Source: an uncultured Angelakisella sp. (GTDB lineage Bacteria > Bacillota > Clostridia > Oscillospirales > Ruminococcaceae). Taken from it: 64,000 nucleotides of DNA. The notes beneath the pieces were generated by a model. The model searched no databases. It was not told where the DNA came from and worked only from the letters and a program-made list of their open reading frames with translations. The stretch's first letter is position 1; each line of letters begins with the position of its first letter. The stretch spans positions 10,524 to 74,523 of the forward strand of contig CAKSYU010000005.1 in assembly GCA_934524965.1 (NCBI GenBank), given 5' to 3'. Positions 8,684 through 16,715 of this stretch are shown piece after piece. Position numbers and translations under genes: made by a program.

Positions 8684-9733
8684 TTAGTTGGCGGCGCTCA
8701 GCTCCTGAATGAGCTTCTGGGCGGCGCGCTCGCTGTCATAATCGGAAGCCTGCGCCTTCTGATAACCGTTGTGGCTGTAGATGGCGATGACCTGCTTGCC
8801 GGCATCGGTATTGCCGATGTTGATAAAGGCGTTCTGCAGGGCGGCGATCAGCTCGTCGGTCATGATCTCGGAGTTCTTGCTGACGGAGATGGTGTCATTG
8901 TAGATGGGGGCGGTAACGCCTACCACACCGGTCTCCTCCCAGATGGAAGCCTCACGGCCGAACTCGCTGTTCCAGCGCTCGGCATAGTCGCGGCGGGCAT
9001 CGGCATAGGTCACCAGAACATCGACCTGACCGGAAGCCAGACGGGCAAAGGCGCTGGCATAGGAATCGGACTGTACGGCGCTGGCGAGATCGGAGATGCC
9101 CTTGCCGTAATGATCCTGCAGCCACAGGGCGGGATAGATGTAACCGGCGGGGGAAGAAGTGCCCATAACGCTCCAGTTGGCGCTGTTCAGGTCTTCCCAG
9201 GTCAGCGCTTCGCCATTATTGACCTTGGCGAGCAGCTCCTGACCCTTATCGGAGGGACCGGCGATCATGAGAGCGCGGTAGGAGACCGCCTGCTTCTCGG
9301 AAGCCTCGGTGGGCTGACCATCGTTCCAGTCCTTCGCATCATCAAAATCCTTGCTGAGACCGTTGCGGGTAGCGGTGAGAATGACCTCAGCGCCGTCATC
9401 GTACAGAACATAGGTGCCGCCGGGGATCAGACCCACATCGATGGTGCCGGCTTCCAGACCCTCGCCGACAGCCTCATAAGTGGTGCCGACAGTGATCTCG
9501 ACCTCGCCGACCTCGTAGCCTTCCTTCGCCAGCTCAGCCTTGAGCATTTCCTTCAGGGGCTCGGTGACGGTGATGATCTCGGAAGGCTCACGGGAAGGAA
9601 CGAAAGCGACCTTGAGGGTCTCGATCTTCTTCGCGTCAGTCGTGCCGCCGGCGTTGTTATCCTTGTCGCCGCAGCCGACCATCATGCTGAGAACCATAAC
9701 GAGTACCAGCAAAAGTGCGAACAGCTTTTTCAT
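8684..9733 (-). CDS. phnD: Phosphonate/phosphite-type ABC substrate-binding lipoprotein
   Basis: 349 residues from ATG 9733. An in-frame ATG nine codons upstream is less likely because TGGAGG sits 7 nt before 9733 and the signal peptide MKKLFALLLVLVMVLSMM begins there. The lipobox is MVGC, so the mature protein is lipid-anchored outside the membrane. The body is a periplasmic-binding-protein type II fold of the PhnD family (AFVPSREPSEI near the N-terminus, IPGGTYVLYDDGAEVI, VMGTSSPAGYIYPALWL). The ligand cannot be read from sequence. Confidence 0.88.
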   Translation of the reverse strand: MKKLFALLLVLVMVLSMMVGCGDKDNNAGGTTDAKKIETLKVAFVPSREPSEIITVTEPLKEMLKAELAKEGYEVGEVEITVGTTYEAVGEGLEAGTIDVGLIPGGTYVLYDDGAEVILTATRNGLSKDFDDAKDWNDGQPTEASEKQAVSYRALMIAGPSDKGQELLAKVNNGEALTWEDLNSANWSVMGTSSPAGYIYPALWLQDHYGKGISDLASAVQSDSYASAFARLASGQVDVLVTYADARRDYAERWNSEFGREASIWEETGVVGVTAPIYNDTISVSKNSEIMTDELIAALQNAFINIGNTDAGKQVIAIYSHNGYQKAQASDYDSERAAQKLIQELSAAN

Positions 9734-9832
9734 TTGTTTTTCCTCCATAAATTTCTTCATAGCCTTATTTGCCCGCGGGGTGCGGGCAGCTCCTTCGGTG
9801 AAGCAGAACGGACAGCCTGCCCCACTGTTCCC

Positions 9833-9841
9833 AGTATAACA
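9833..9841 (-). promoter_or_regulatory. Candidate extended -10 promoter of phnD
   Basis: On the minus strand TGTTATACT matches an extended -10 (TGn plus TATACT), about 100 bp upstream of the phnD start. No convincing -35 is seen. A CCCGC-containing palindrome lies in the leader (about 9774-9786). Confidence 0.4.
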
Positions 9842-9888
9842 TGCTGCCCGACGAAATTTTTTTCTGTTTGGGTAAAAAAAGTATTATA

Positions 9889-10647
9889 TTACGGGGCCCT
9901 GTCGCGGTCAAAGCGCTCGAAATAGATGGCGATGAGATCCTCGAACGCTAAAATGACATGCCCGAAGAACGGATTTGGCAGGCTGCCCACCAGCGTCTGC
10001 TTGGAGCCATCGATGACAAAGACGATATCGGCAAGGCTGGCAAGGGCGGAGTCACCGCGCTTGGTAAAAGCCATGATCTTGTGCCCGTGCTGGCGGGCGT
10101 GGCGCACGTCGTTCAGCACCGGTTCGGTCTCACCGCTTTGGCTGACGGCGAACATGACCGAAGGCTCGCTGCTGCCGGTAAGCTGGTGGGCGTCCTGAAA
10201 GAGCATATAATCGTAGAAATGGACATTATTGAACACCATAAAGCCGCAGATGGAAAGCCGCTGCGCGATGTAGGAGCCGACGATATTGGAAAAGCCGGCA
10301 CCGGTGGTGAACATCTTTTCCCGATGGGAGGCGGAAAGAAGCCCGCAGAAATCGTCGATCAGCTCCTCGGAATAGTTGTCAATGAGGTTCTTGAGGTTTT
10401 CGGCGTTGCGGCGCTCGCCCCGCCCGTTCAGCTGGCGGCTGAGGTAGTAGTACAGCTCGCTGTATCCCTCAAAGCCCAACCGCTTACACATTTTGACAAT
10501 GGTGGCGGTGGAAACAAAGTTCTCGGTGGCGATCTGCTGAATGCCGACCCGCTTTTCCCCGCGCTCCAGGTGCGCGGCGATGCTGGTGATGATCTTCTGC
10601 TCGTCCTCCGAGAGCAGATTGGTCAGTAAAAAATAATTATCGCCCAT
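9889..10647 (-). CDS. RpiR family transcriptional regulator (HTH + SIS)
   Basis: 252 residues. The N-terminal helix-turn-helix (about 1-75) contains IQQIATENFVSTATIVKMCKRLGFEGY, typical of RpiR proteins. The C-terminal SIS domain (about 105-245) binds phosphosugars in characterised relatives (TTGAGFSNIVGSYIAQRL, FAVSQSGETEPVL, MAFTKRGDSALA). It lies immediately upstream of phnD on the same strand, so it is the likely local regulator. An SIS ligand domain controlling a phosphonate-type importer suggests that the imported or processed molecule is a phosphorylated sugar-like compound, which is inference. It is preceded by a ribosome-site-like AAAGGA. Confidence 0.85.
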   Translation of the reverse strand: MGDNYFLLTNLLSEDEQKIITSIAAHLERGEKRVGIQQIATENFVSTATIVKMCKRLGFEGYSELYYYLSRQLNGRGERRNAENLKNLIDNYSEELIDDFCGLLSASHREKMFTTGAGFSNIVGSYIAQRLSICGFMVFNNVHFYDYMLFQDAHQLTGSSEPSVMFAVSQSGETEPVLNDVRHARQHGHKIMAFTKRGDSALASLADIVFVIDGSKQTLVGSLPNPFFGHVILAFEDLIAIYFERFDRDRAP

Positions 10648-10825
10648 GTGCAGCCGTCCTTTCCGAGAGAGCCTTTGTCGCCCTTTTACAACTTATTATA
10701 GCACCCGAAAACAGGGAGTTCTACCGTTTAATTGTAAAATGCAAATCACAAAAGGGAACAGAAGGTGTTGCGGAATGCCCTTTTGGTCGTTTATAATAAT
10801 AAAAAAGGAAAACGGAGGGAAAACG

Positions 10826-11410
10826 ATGAAGAAACTGTTTGCGGCAGCGGCGGCGCTGTGTCTTTTGCTGGCGGTGGGTTGCGGCGCGGAGAAAAAACCG
10901 GAGATCCCCGAGGGCTGGCAGCAGGTGGATTTTGTGTGGAACCGGGAGGACGGCGCCCGCCTGACCCTTTCGACAATACTGCCGGAGGAATGGGACAAGG
11001 ACAGTATAAACGGGAACGGCGGCATCTACGAGAATCTCCGCTACGAGCTTTCCATTGACGATAAGGACCAATGGAAGATGGCGGGCAGCCACGGCGTGGT
11101 AGCGGTGCTGGAGGAGGGGCAAACCCTGCAGAATGTGGAGATCGACGCGGGCTATCCCCTTGGGTGCCTGTCTGTCGAGTATGTTACGATCGGCGACAGA
11201 ACCTACCGCAAGGAAAATATCCCGATCGACGCCAAAGGCTCCCACATGCCAGCAGGGGAATTGGCTTACGCGAATGTCTACTATTTCTGCGTCGATGAGT
11301 ATCTGCTGGACTTCTTCATCTATTACAGCGGGCAGGGCATCAGTGAGGAGGACTATGACCACGCCCAGCAGGAGACGATCCTTTCCAACCTCACGGTCAG
11401 TTTTTCGTGA
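10826..11410 (+). CDS. Hypothetical lipoprotein
   Basis: 194 residues from ATG 10826, which has CGGAGGG 7 nt upstream. Longer in-frame starts lack a ribosome site. The signal peptide MKKLFAAAAALCLLLAVGC ends in a lipobox (AVGC), so it is lipid-anchored at the cell surface. The mature part is acidic with alternating hydrophobic residues suggesting a beta-rich fold (QVDFVWNREDGARLTLS). I do not recognise the family. It is divergent from the RpiR gene and has its own terminator. Confidence 0.75.
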   Translation: MKKLFAAAAALCLLLAVGCGAEKKPEIPEGWQQVDFVWNREDGARLTLSTILPEEWDKDSINGNGGIYENLRYELSIDDKDQWKMAGSHGVVAVLEEGQTLQNVEIDAGYPLGCLSVEYVTIGDRTYRKENIPIDAKGSHMPAGELAYANVYYFCVDEYLLDFFIYYSGQGISEEDYDHAQQETILSNLTVSFS

Positions 11411-11428
11411 GGAAAAGCAGAAAAATAG

Positions 11429-11466
11429 AATTCCCCTCTCCGGTAAAACGGGGAGGGGAATTTTTT
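11429..11466 (+). terminator. Terminator after the lipoprotein gene
   Basis: The stem AATTCCCCTCTCCG/CGGGGAGGGGAATT is followed by six T. It lies between convergent genes and may also serve the minus strand. Confidence 0.87.
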
Positions 11467-11473
11467 GTAAAAG

Positions 11474-12493
11474 TCAGGCGTTTTTCATCTTGTCCCGATA
11501 GAACTCATCAATGGCGGCAAAGAAAGCATCGATATTTTCCCATTTGCATGTGGGCGGCATATCGCAGCCGGAGGAAATGACAAAATTCGGCCACCGGTCG
11601 CAGGCGGCAAGGATCTCCTTGGTATTGGCGGCAACACCTTCCGGTGTGCCGACGACGAACTGCTCCGCGGGGGCGACATTGCCCATAATGAGACTGTCGG
11701 ACGGCATCAGGGGGACGATATCCTCCATCTTGATGCAGTTGCCGAAGTGGTAGCCTTCGGCATGGAACGCGCCCAGATCCTCTGCCATCTTGGTGACGCT
11801 TTCGCCGCAGTTATGGTAGACACAGACATATTCCCGACACTGCACGGCATCAATGACCGCCTTGGTGTAGGGGTGAGAAAGCTTCCGTGCCAGACGCGGG
11901 GAGATCAGTCCGGTCGTCGGTTCCGCCAGAACAAAGCCATCGGCACCGGCTTCCTTGTATGCCCTGGCGTAGCTAATGATGAATTCGGTCGCCTTTTCCA
12001 TAACGATCCTGACGGTATCGGGATCGGTAACGCTGGCAGTCATCAGCTCGGACATACCCATCAGCCGTCCGGCAAGGGTGTAGGGACCAATGATACCGGC
12101 GAATACGGGACGGTCGGTGATAAGCTTTTTTGCCTTGCGGATCGCGTCAATATAGATCTGTGTGCGTCCGCTGCCGACGGCGGGTACCTGCAGGGCTTCG
12201 GCATCGGCGCGGTTATGCACCACCACATTGGTAACAGAGGGAATGGCGTCTTCGTAGATATCCACCGCGCCGCCGAAGCACTCGGTCTCCACGGTGAGAT
12301 CCATCATGCTGAGGGCCGCCAGTGTGGGCAGACGGTCGGCAAGCAGCTTCATGCCCTTTGCCAGCGTGTCACTGTCGCTGATCAGCTCCCGCACGCTGAT
12401 GCCCATGAGCTTGGTCACGGGGAAAGAAAGCACAGGAATTCCGCGCTTGACGGGATTGTTGATGACATTCATTTTCCATTGCAGCATATCCAT
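11474..12493 (-). CDS. UroD-family (MtaA/MtbA-like) methyltransferase
   Basis: 339 residues. It belongs to the uroporphyrinogen decarboxylase superfamily, in which many members are methylcobamide:thiol methyltransferases rather than decarboxylases. Supporting segments are GIIGPYTLAGRLMGMSELM, VYHNCGES (the His/Cys zinc-site region) and the C-terminal ISSGCDMPPTC zinc-ligand motif. The Cys-containing C-terminal motif and the absence of haem biosynthesis genes point to methyl transfer. It is the distal gene of a pair with the radical SAM gene (40 bp gap). The acceptor is unknown: a thiol, homocysteine or tetrahydrofolate are all possible. A ribosome site (AGGAGGT) precedes the ATG. Confidence 0.83.
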   Translation of the reverse strand: MDMLQWKMNVINNPVKRGIPVLSFPVTKLMGISVRELISDSDTLAKGMKLLADRLPTLAALSMMDLTVETECFGGAVDIYEDAIPSVTNVVVHNRADAEALQVPAVGSGRTQIYIDAIRKAKKLITDRPVFAGIIGPYTLAGRLMGMSELMTASVTDPDTVRIVMEKATEFIISYARAYKEAGADGFVLAEPTTGLISPRLARKLSHPYTKAVIDAVQCREYVCVYHNCGESVTKMAEDLGAFHAEGYHFGNCIKMEDIVPLMPSDSLIMGNVAPAEQFVVGTPEGVAANTKEILAACDRWPNFVISSGCDMPPTCKWENIDAFFAAIDEFYRDKMKNA

Positions 12494-12533
12494 TTGGGAA
12501 TACCTCCTATGTATGATAGTGATCGACCGATGA

Positions 12534-13580
12534 TCAGAAATCGGAATCGGTTTTCTTGAGATAGTCGTAATTCAGCCGGACGGAGGAACCGTCGCCCTTG
12601 AGCAGGCTGGTAAAGCCGCACTCAAACATCAGCTTGCGGCAGCGTGCCATATCCCAGCCCCGTGCCTTGGAGGTATCCAAAGCGGTATCGCGGGGGTTGG
12701 CGCCGGTTTCGGCAGTGATAAAGTTGGCGCCGGAAAGGTAACCGGCTTCGCATGGCTCGTGAACGCCGAAGATCTTGGCGGTTTCTACCGAGGCGTAGGC
12801 AAGACCGACGCAGCCCATCATGTGCGCCATCTTCAGGTCGCTGATCTGTCCCATTGCTTCAAACGGGGTGCCGGGCACGGCGGTGCGCTTCATGGCACCG
12901 AACTGGGTGACGCCCAGCTCCACGCAGCGGTAGATCTCTTCAGTGATCTCATCAAGGGTGGTCTCAGGTCCGATCGGCTCGCAGCAGCTGAAAAGATCCA
13001 AGCCGGCCTGCCGGATAAACCGCATGGACTGCACGCGGGTGGTAGGGTCCAGACTGGTATTGACACCCTCGCCGATGCGATGAACATGATAAGCGCCGCT
13101 GGCGCCAGCCGCCTTGATATCCTTGTAGAACTGCAGGTCGTTATCACCTGTGTTGATCCAGATCTGCGTGGTGAGCGGCGCGATGCTGCGGGCATAGCGC
13201 ACCATATCCAGCAGATACTCCTTATCGGTATCCGCCATGGTCATCAGGTACAGACCGAACAGGTCATCGTAGCGGGTAAAGCTCTCGATGGTCTCCCGGA
13301 CCGTTTCGCGGCTGACCTGGAAAGACGGCACGCAGGTGTGATCCCGCCCGAAGGAGCAGAATTTGCAGTTGGCATCGCAGGGGTGGATATCCACACCAAT
13401 CTGCGCAATGATGACGCCGGCATTGCCGGTTTTCTCCCGAATGATGCGGTCGGACATGGCGCGGATCTGCGCCGACTCATAGGAATATTCGGGACAGTAC
13501 ACCAGGGTGCGCAGTTCCGCCTTGGTCAGGCGCTCCCGGCGGTATGCTTTTTCCAGAATGGGCTGAATATTAGGACTCAT
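12534..13580 (-). CDS. Radical SAM protein, BioB/ThiH-like
   Basis: 348 residues. The 4Fe-4S cluster motif CX3CX2C is at C68, C72 and C75 (CDANCKFC), placed as in the biotin-synthase-like subfamily. Later segments include YHVHRIGEG, RTAVPGTPFE and ITAETGANPRDT, the last resembling the C-terminal motif of BioB-type enzymes. It is probably cotranscribed with the downstream UroD-family gene. A candidate operator lies 33 bp upstream. The reaction cannot be assigned. PylB-like chemistry seems unlikely because no pyrrolysine gene is present and no amber codon interrupts the neighbouring MttB gene. Confidence 0.82.
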   Translation of the reverse strand: MSPNIQPILEKAYRRERLTKAELRTLVYCPEYSYESAQIRAMSDRIIREKTGNAGVIIAQIGVDIHPCDANCKFCSFGRDHTCVPSFQVSRETVRETIESFTRYDDLFGLYLMTMADTDKEYLLDMVRYARSIAPLTTQIWINTGDNDLQFYKDIKAAGASGAYHVHRIGEGVNTSLDPTTRVQSMRFIRQAGLDLFSCCEPIGPETTLDEITEEIYRCVELGVTQFGAMKRTAVPGTPFEAMGQISDLKMAHMMGCVGLAYASVETAKIFGVHEPCEAGYLSGANFITAETGANPRDTALDTSKARGWDMARCRKLMFECGFTSLLKGDGSSVRLNYDYLKKTDSDF

Positions 13581-13612
13581 GGGGGGTTCCTCCTTGTTGG
13601 CTTGAGTAAATA

Positions 13613-13623
13613 AGACTTAGTCT
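13613..13623. promoter_or_regulatory. Candidate operator A (AGACTTAGTCT)
   Basis: This is a perfect 11-bp palindrome, AGACT-T-AGTCT, 33 bp upstream of the radical SAM start. Ten of eleven bases recur at 15057-15067 upstream of the COG0523 gene. The PadR-type regulator encoded between the two sites is the obvious candidate binder. Confidence 0.5.
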
Positions 13624-13668
13624 AATAGAAAAATATAGAAAGATGAGGTACGGAACGGAGCATGTGAT

Positions 13669-14040
13669 TTACAGACCGCTGACGCAGTCCTCCAGATGGG
13701 CGGTCAGCTCCAGAATGTCAACGCCGTACTGCCCCAGCGCGACCGTCCAATTTCTCAGACAGCTTTTCCCCGCGGGGGTAAGGGCATAGAACTTTTTGGG
13801 CGTTTCGCCTACGGTTTCCGCCTGCCATGTGGTAGAGAGCAGGCCGACGCTTTCCAGCTTTTTAAGATAGCGGTAGACGCCGGTGGGGTCGGGACGCTTT
13901 TGCAGGAACAGCGTGTATTTTTCCAGCTCGCCTACGATCTCCAGCCCATACATCGGGCGGGCAGCGACGATCATAAGAATGTGCGGCTGAAGGAATTTTT
14001 CAAAGTTTTTCCCCATACAGGCGCATTGGGCATCGATCAT
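13669..14040 (-). CDS. PadR-type transcriptional regulator
   Basis: 123 residues. A winged helix fold is indicated by PHILMIVAARPMYGLEIVGEL, then a basic wing region (RPDPTGVYRYLKKLESVGLLSTTW) and KKFYALTPAGKSCL, the core PadR pattern, with a short C-terminal helix for dimerisation. It starts 22 bp after the COG0523 GTPase gene on the same strand. Position between two gene units that share an AGACTTARTCT palindrome suggests it controls them. An effector such as the methylated substrate or a corrinoid is possible but not shown. Confidence 0.8.
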   Translation of the reverse strand: MIDAQCACMGKNFEKFLQPHILMIVAARPMYGLEIVGELEKYTLFLQKRPDPTGVYRYLKKLESVGLLSTTWQAETVGETPKKFYALTPAGKSCLRNWTVALGQYGVDILELTAHLEDCVSGL

Positions 14041-14062
14041 ACGGTTCTCCTTATCTTGACGG

Positions 14063-14980
14063 TCACAGGCTCAGTTCGCCATGCAGCGTTTCCCGCATGG
14101 CGGCGGTCACGGCACTTACGATGCGAATCCCAATGCCGGAAATAACAACAAGCTGGGGGGCGGGCAGGGAACGCTTCCACGGGGTAACGCTGATCTGTTC
14201 CCCGACGCAGGAGACCTCCACCGCTCCGTCCGGTGTGTTCAGAAAGCCCTTGATACGGTAGGCAGAACCGGCGATAAGACCGAGAAATGCGGTAAGATCA
14301 TGACGGGAGATGGGCTTGCGTTCCCGCAGGACAAGGGTGACGGGGCGGGATTCATAGGTATTGGTGCTTGGCTGCCATGCGCCGGTCAGACCGGAAGGGC
14401 TTTCCACCGTGCCCCGTATATCAAAGCGGCAGTAGGAGGCGCAGATGATGTGGGCGGTGGGGTTTTCGCTGCGGATCAGGGTCAGGCACCGGTGGTACTG
14501 CTCCTCCGTAAACAGATCGGATTTATTGACGATGACATAATCGGAGGAGGAGACCTGCCGGTTAAGCGCTACCAGCAGTTCGGACATTTCACAAAAGGTG
14601 ACGCCATCTACCACGCAGAGTGAATGGGTATAGCGGTACTCCTGCCCCAGATGGGGACGGATCCCCTCCAGAATAGCGGGCATACTGGCGGGATCTGCCA
14701 AGCCGGAGGCTTCGATGAAGAGATACCGAATGTCGCGGTGGGAAAGGCGGATCAAAGTTTCGACAAAGCTTTCCTTGATGCAGGCGCAGAAGATGGAGCC
14801 GTTGGAGAGCTCCGCCATCTCGATACTGTCCTGCCGCACGATCTCCGCGTCAATGCTGACCGAACCGAATTCATTGATGATGACAGCAATTTTTTCTTCT
14901 TTGAATTCCTCGATCATAGATCGGAGCAGGGTCGTTTTTCCGGCACCGAGGAATCCGGTAAGCATAATAAGATGGATCAA
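14063..14980 (-). CDS. COG0523 (CobW/P47K) family GTPase
   Basis: 305 residues from a TTG start at 14980 with AAAGGAGGTG about 12 nt upstream. The next ATG lies inside the P-loop region. Walker A is GFLGAGKTTL, switch/Walker B region is LFIEASGLADP, and the G4 motif is VNKSD. The family metal-binding motif is usually CxCC. Here the equivalent segment reads FCACI, so one Cys is missing. A CobW C-terminal domain follows. Members are metal chaperones for zinc, cobalt or nickel enzymes. Next to corrinoid and zinc-dependent methyltransferases it may load metal into one of them, which is inference. Confidence 0.83.
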   Translation of the reverse strand: MIHLIMLTGFLGAGKTTLLRSMIEEFKEEKIAVIINEFGSVSIDAEIVRQDSIEMAELSNGSIFCACIKESFVETLIRLSHRDIRYLFIEASGLADPASMPAILEGIRPHLGQEYRYTHSLCVVDGVTFCEMSELLVALNRQVSSSDYVIVNKSDLFTEEQYHRCLTLIRSENPTAHIICASYCRFDIRGTVESPSGLTGAWQPSTNTYESRPVTLVLRERKPISRHDLTAFLGLIAGSAYRIKGFLNTPDGAVEVSCVGEQISVTPWKRSLPAPQLVVISGIGIRIVSAVTAAMRETLHGELSL

Positions 14981-15056
14981 ACCGTGCAGGCACCTCCTTT
15001 GCCGAATGGAATATATAATTAAGTGAATGATCGGAAGAAAGAATGGGTGATGGATT

Positions 15057-15067
15057 AGACTTAATCT
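15057..15067. promoter_or_regulatory. Candidate operator B (AGACTTAATCT)
   Basis: Imperfect copy of the palindrome at 13613-13623 (10 of 11 bases), about 77 bp upstream of the COG0523 GTPase start. Flanks add TTAGACTTAATCTA, extending the dyad. Confidence 0.45.
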
Positions 15068-15083
15068 ATATGATGGGCGGACG

Positions 15084-15122
15084 CTGCGGGATATCGGCTG
15101 GCGCCCATATCCCGTAACGCAG
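15084..15122 (-). terminator. Stem-loop after the UroD-thioredoxin gene
   Basis: CTGCGGGATAT (15084-15094) pairs with ATATCCCG plus CGCAG (15107-15122, three-base bulge). It starts 4 bp after the minus-strand stop. No T run follows, so it may be a processing or stabilising hairpin rather than a full terminator. Confidence 0.5.
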
Positions 15123-15126
15123 GGGA

Positions 15127-16500
15127 TTATTTCTTTTTCGCGGCGTATTCTTTTACCACCGTCACCAGCTCCTCGGCGGAGGGAATGAGGGAGATAAATT
15201 TGGGTTCGCCGTCAATGGTCATAGTGGGCAGATTCTTCAGCCCCATCTTGACATAACGGGGGATATCCTCCTTGACGCAGTACTTGTAGATACGGTACTC
15301 GGCGATATCCTTGATCTGCTCGTACACGTCCTCTACCGCGGCGCGCATATAGAAGCAGGCGGCGCACTGGTCGGGGTCCAGCAGGAATAGCTCGATGATG
15401 ACCTTTTCACTGTTGGCATAATCGGGGATCTCCACATGGGAGGTATCCACGACTGTCTCGTAGTTCTTTATCATTTCGCGAGCGGTTTCGGTGTGCTTGA
15501 TCGCCTGTACGCAGGAAACGGTATTTTCGATCGGTGTCGCGTAGGGCATATCACAGCCGGGGGCGATGATGAAGTTGCCGTCGGAGACCGCGCGCAGCGA
15601 GTCGATCAGGTCAACGACCGATTTCATGTTATCCTGCTGATTGCCGAACAGCATGGTGGTGGTCAGCGGGATATTGCCGCCGATGGCAATATTGTACCGG
15701 TCGGTGATCTTTTTGGCTTCCGCCATATTGACATTCTCATCAATGGAGATGGAATCGGGTCCCATCTTACACATGACCTCGATCTGCTTGGTGGCGTTGC
15801 CGCACACAAAGAAGGACGAGTATGCCCCGCGTGCCCGGATATAATCGAAGACCGAGCAAAAGCCATCGCTGAGCAGCTTGTCGATCATCTTGGGGGAGAT
15901 CTGGGAGACCATGGGGTCAACGACCGCGATGACATCCATGCCGGCATCTAGATACATGCCTGCCATCTTGATGGCGACCTTGGAGCAGAACGCGATAAGA
16001 TCGCGGACATACTGTGCGTCGCTCATCATGTCCATAAAGATATCGGTGCCGCGCAGGTGAGAAGCCAGCGTGAACGGACCGCAGATAAGACCGTACAGTG
16101 CCGTGGTATCGCCAAAGGCTTTCTTAACCCGCTTCATGGCTTCCAGTACGACCGGAATACGTCCGCTGGTCTCATCGGGGATACGGCAGTCACAGGGGAT
16201 CCCCTTGGCGGCGCCGCTCCACGGGTGGGAGCTGACGGAGGGAGGGTTGTCATCTGCCCATTTCAGCTCACAGCCCAGGATCTCCGCCTCGATCTGCAGA
16301 TCGAAAACCACAGGCTGTCCATCGGGAGTGTAGATCTTGTTGACTTCGATCAGCGCCTCGGTCAGCTTGTCGGCATCGGTCAGGACCTCGCGGGCGCTAT
16401 AGCCTTTTAAGAGACCGGCATGGACGCCGGCGAAGGGGACCCACGGGATCTCGTCGGTTTTTTCGTGCCGCAGCGTTTGGAAAATCAATTCTTTGCCCAT
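15127..16500 (-). CDS. UroD-family methyltransferase fused to a thioredoxin-like domain
   Basis: 457 residues from ATG 16500, preceded by GTGGAGG. The longer in-frame start lacks a ribosome site. Residues 1 to about 355 form a UroD-family methyltransferase (YGLICGPFTLASHL, ICGN-type segment FVCGNATKQ, IAPGCDMPYATP with the zinc-ligand Cys). The last 90 residues look like a separate thioredoxin/glutaredoxin fold: a CAAC pair (about 379-382) in DPDQCAACFYM and a likely cis-proline segment NLPTMTIDGEP. The fusion suggests that thiol chemistry or redox is coupled to methyl transfer. A promoter lies upstream (16620-16648). It is probably a single-gene unit. Confidence 0.82.
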   Translation of the reverse strand: MGKELIFQTLRHEKTDEIPWVPFAGVHAGLLKGYSAREVLTDADKLTEALIEVNKIYTPDGQPVVFDLQIEAEILGCELKWADDNPPSVSSHPWSGAAKGIPCDCRIPDETSGRIPVVLEAMKRVKKAFGDTTALYGLICGPFTLASHLRGTDIFMDMMSDAQYVRDLIAFCSKVAIKMAGMYLDAGMDVIAVVDPMVSQISPKMIDKLLSDGFCSVFDYIRARGAYSSFFVCGNATKQIEVMCKMGPDSISIDENVNMAEAKKITDRYNIAIGGNIPLTTTMLFGNQQDNMKSVVDLIDSLRAVSDGNFIIAPGCDMPYATPIENTVSCVQAIKHTETAREMIKNYETVVDTSHVEIPDYANSEKVIIELFLLDPDQCAACFYMRAAVEDVYEQIKDIAEYRIYKYCVKEDIPRYVKMGLKNLPTMTIDGEPKFISLIPSAEELVTVVKEYAAKKK

Positions 16501-16619
16501 TCTTTTTCCTCCACTATTTTTGAGTAAAAACACAGGGAACAAGATATAGGCAGCCGGCTCTCCAACAGCGCGGAACCCATATCTCATTCCCGTAACAGTT
16601 CAGTTATGTATTCGCCTAT

Positions 16620-16648
16620 ATTGTAGAACATTGTGCAAAAAAAGTAAA
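16620..16648 (-). promoter_or_regulatory. Promoter of the UroD-thioredoxin gene
   Basis: Minus strand: TTTACT (16648-16643), 17-bp spacer, TACAAT (16625-16620), about 120 bp upstream of the start codon. The 13-mer CAGTTATGTATTC (16601-16613, plus-strand reading) lies just downstream of the -10 and recurs after the permease promoter at 19936. Confidence 0.55.
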
Positions 16649-16668
16649 TTAGACGAAAGTACGAAATT

Positions 16669-16700
16669 AGGGTCAGAACGGATCGCTCCGCTCTGACCCT
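16669..16700 (-). terminator. Stem-loop terminator after the corrinoid activator gene
   Basis: AGGGTCAGA (16669-16677) pairs with TCTGACCCT (16692-16700), with an inner CGGA/TCCG extension. The stem follows the minus-strand stop at 16716 by about 15 bp. The T tract is weak (TAATTTCGTACTTT). Confidence 0.6.
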
Positions 16701-16715
16701 TAATATAACAGCGCG

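Noticed and set aside
11474..12493. True uroporphyrinogen decarboxylase of haem synthesis
   Set aside because: Corrinoid-methyltransferase context, C-terminal zinc-type Cys motif and absence of hem genes favour a methyltransferase.
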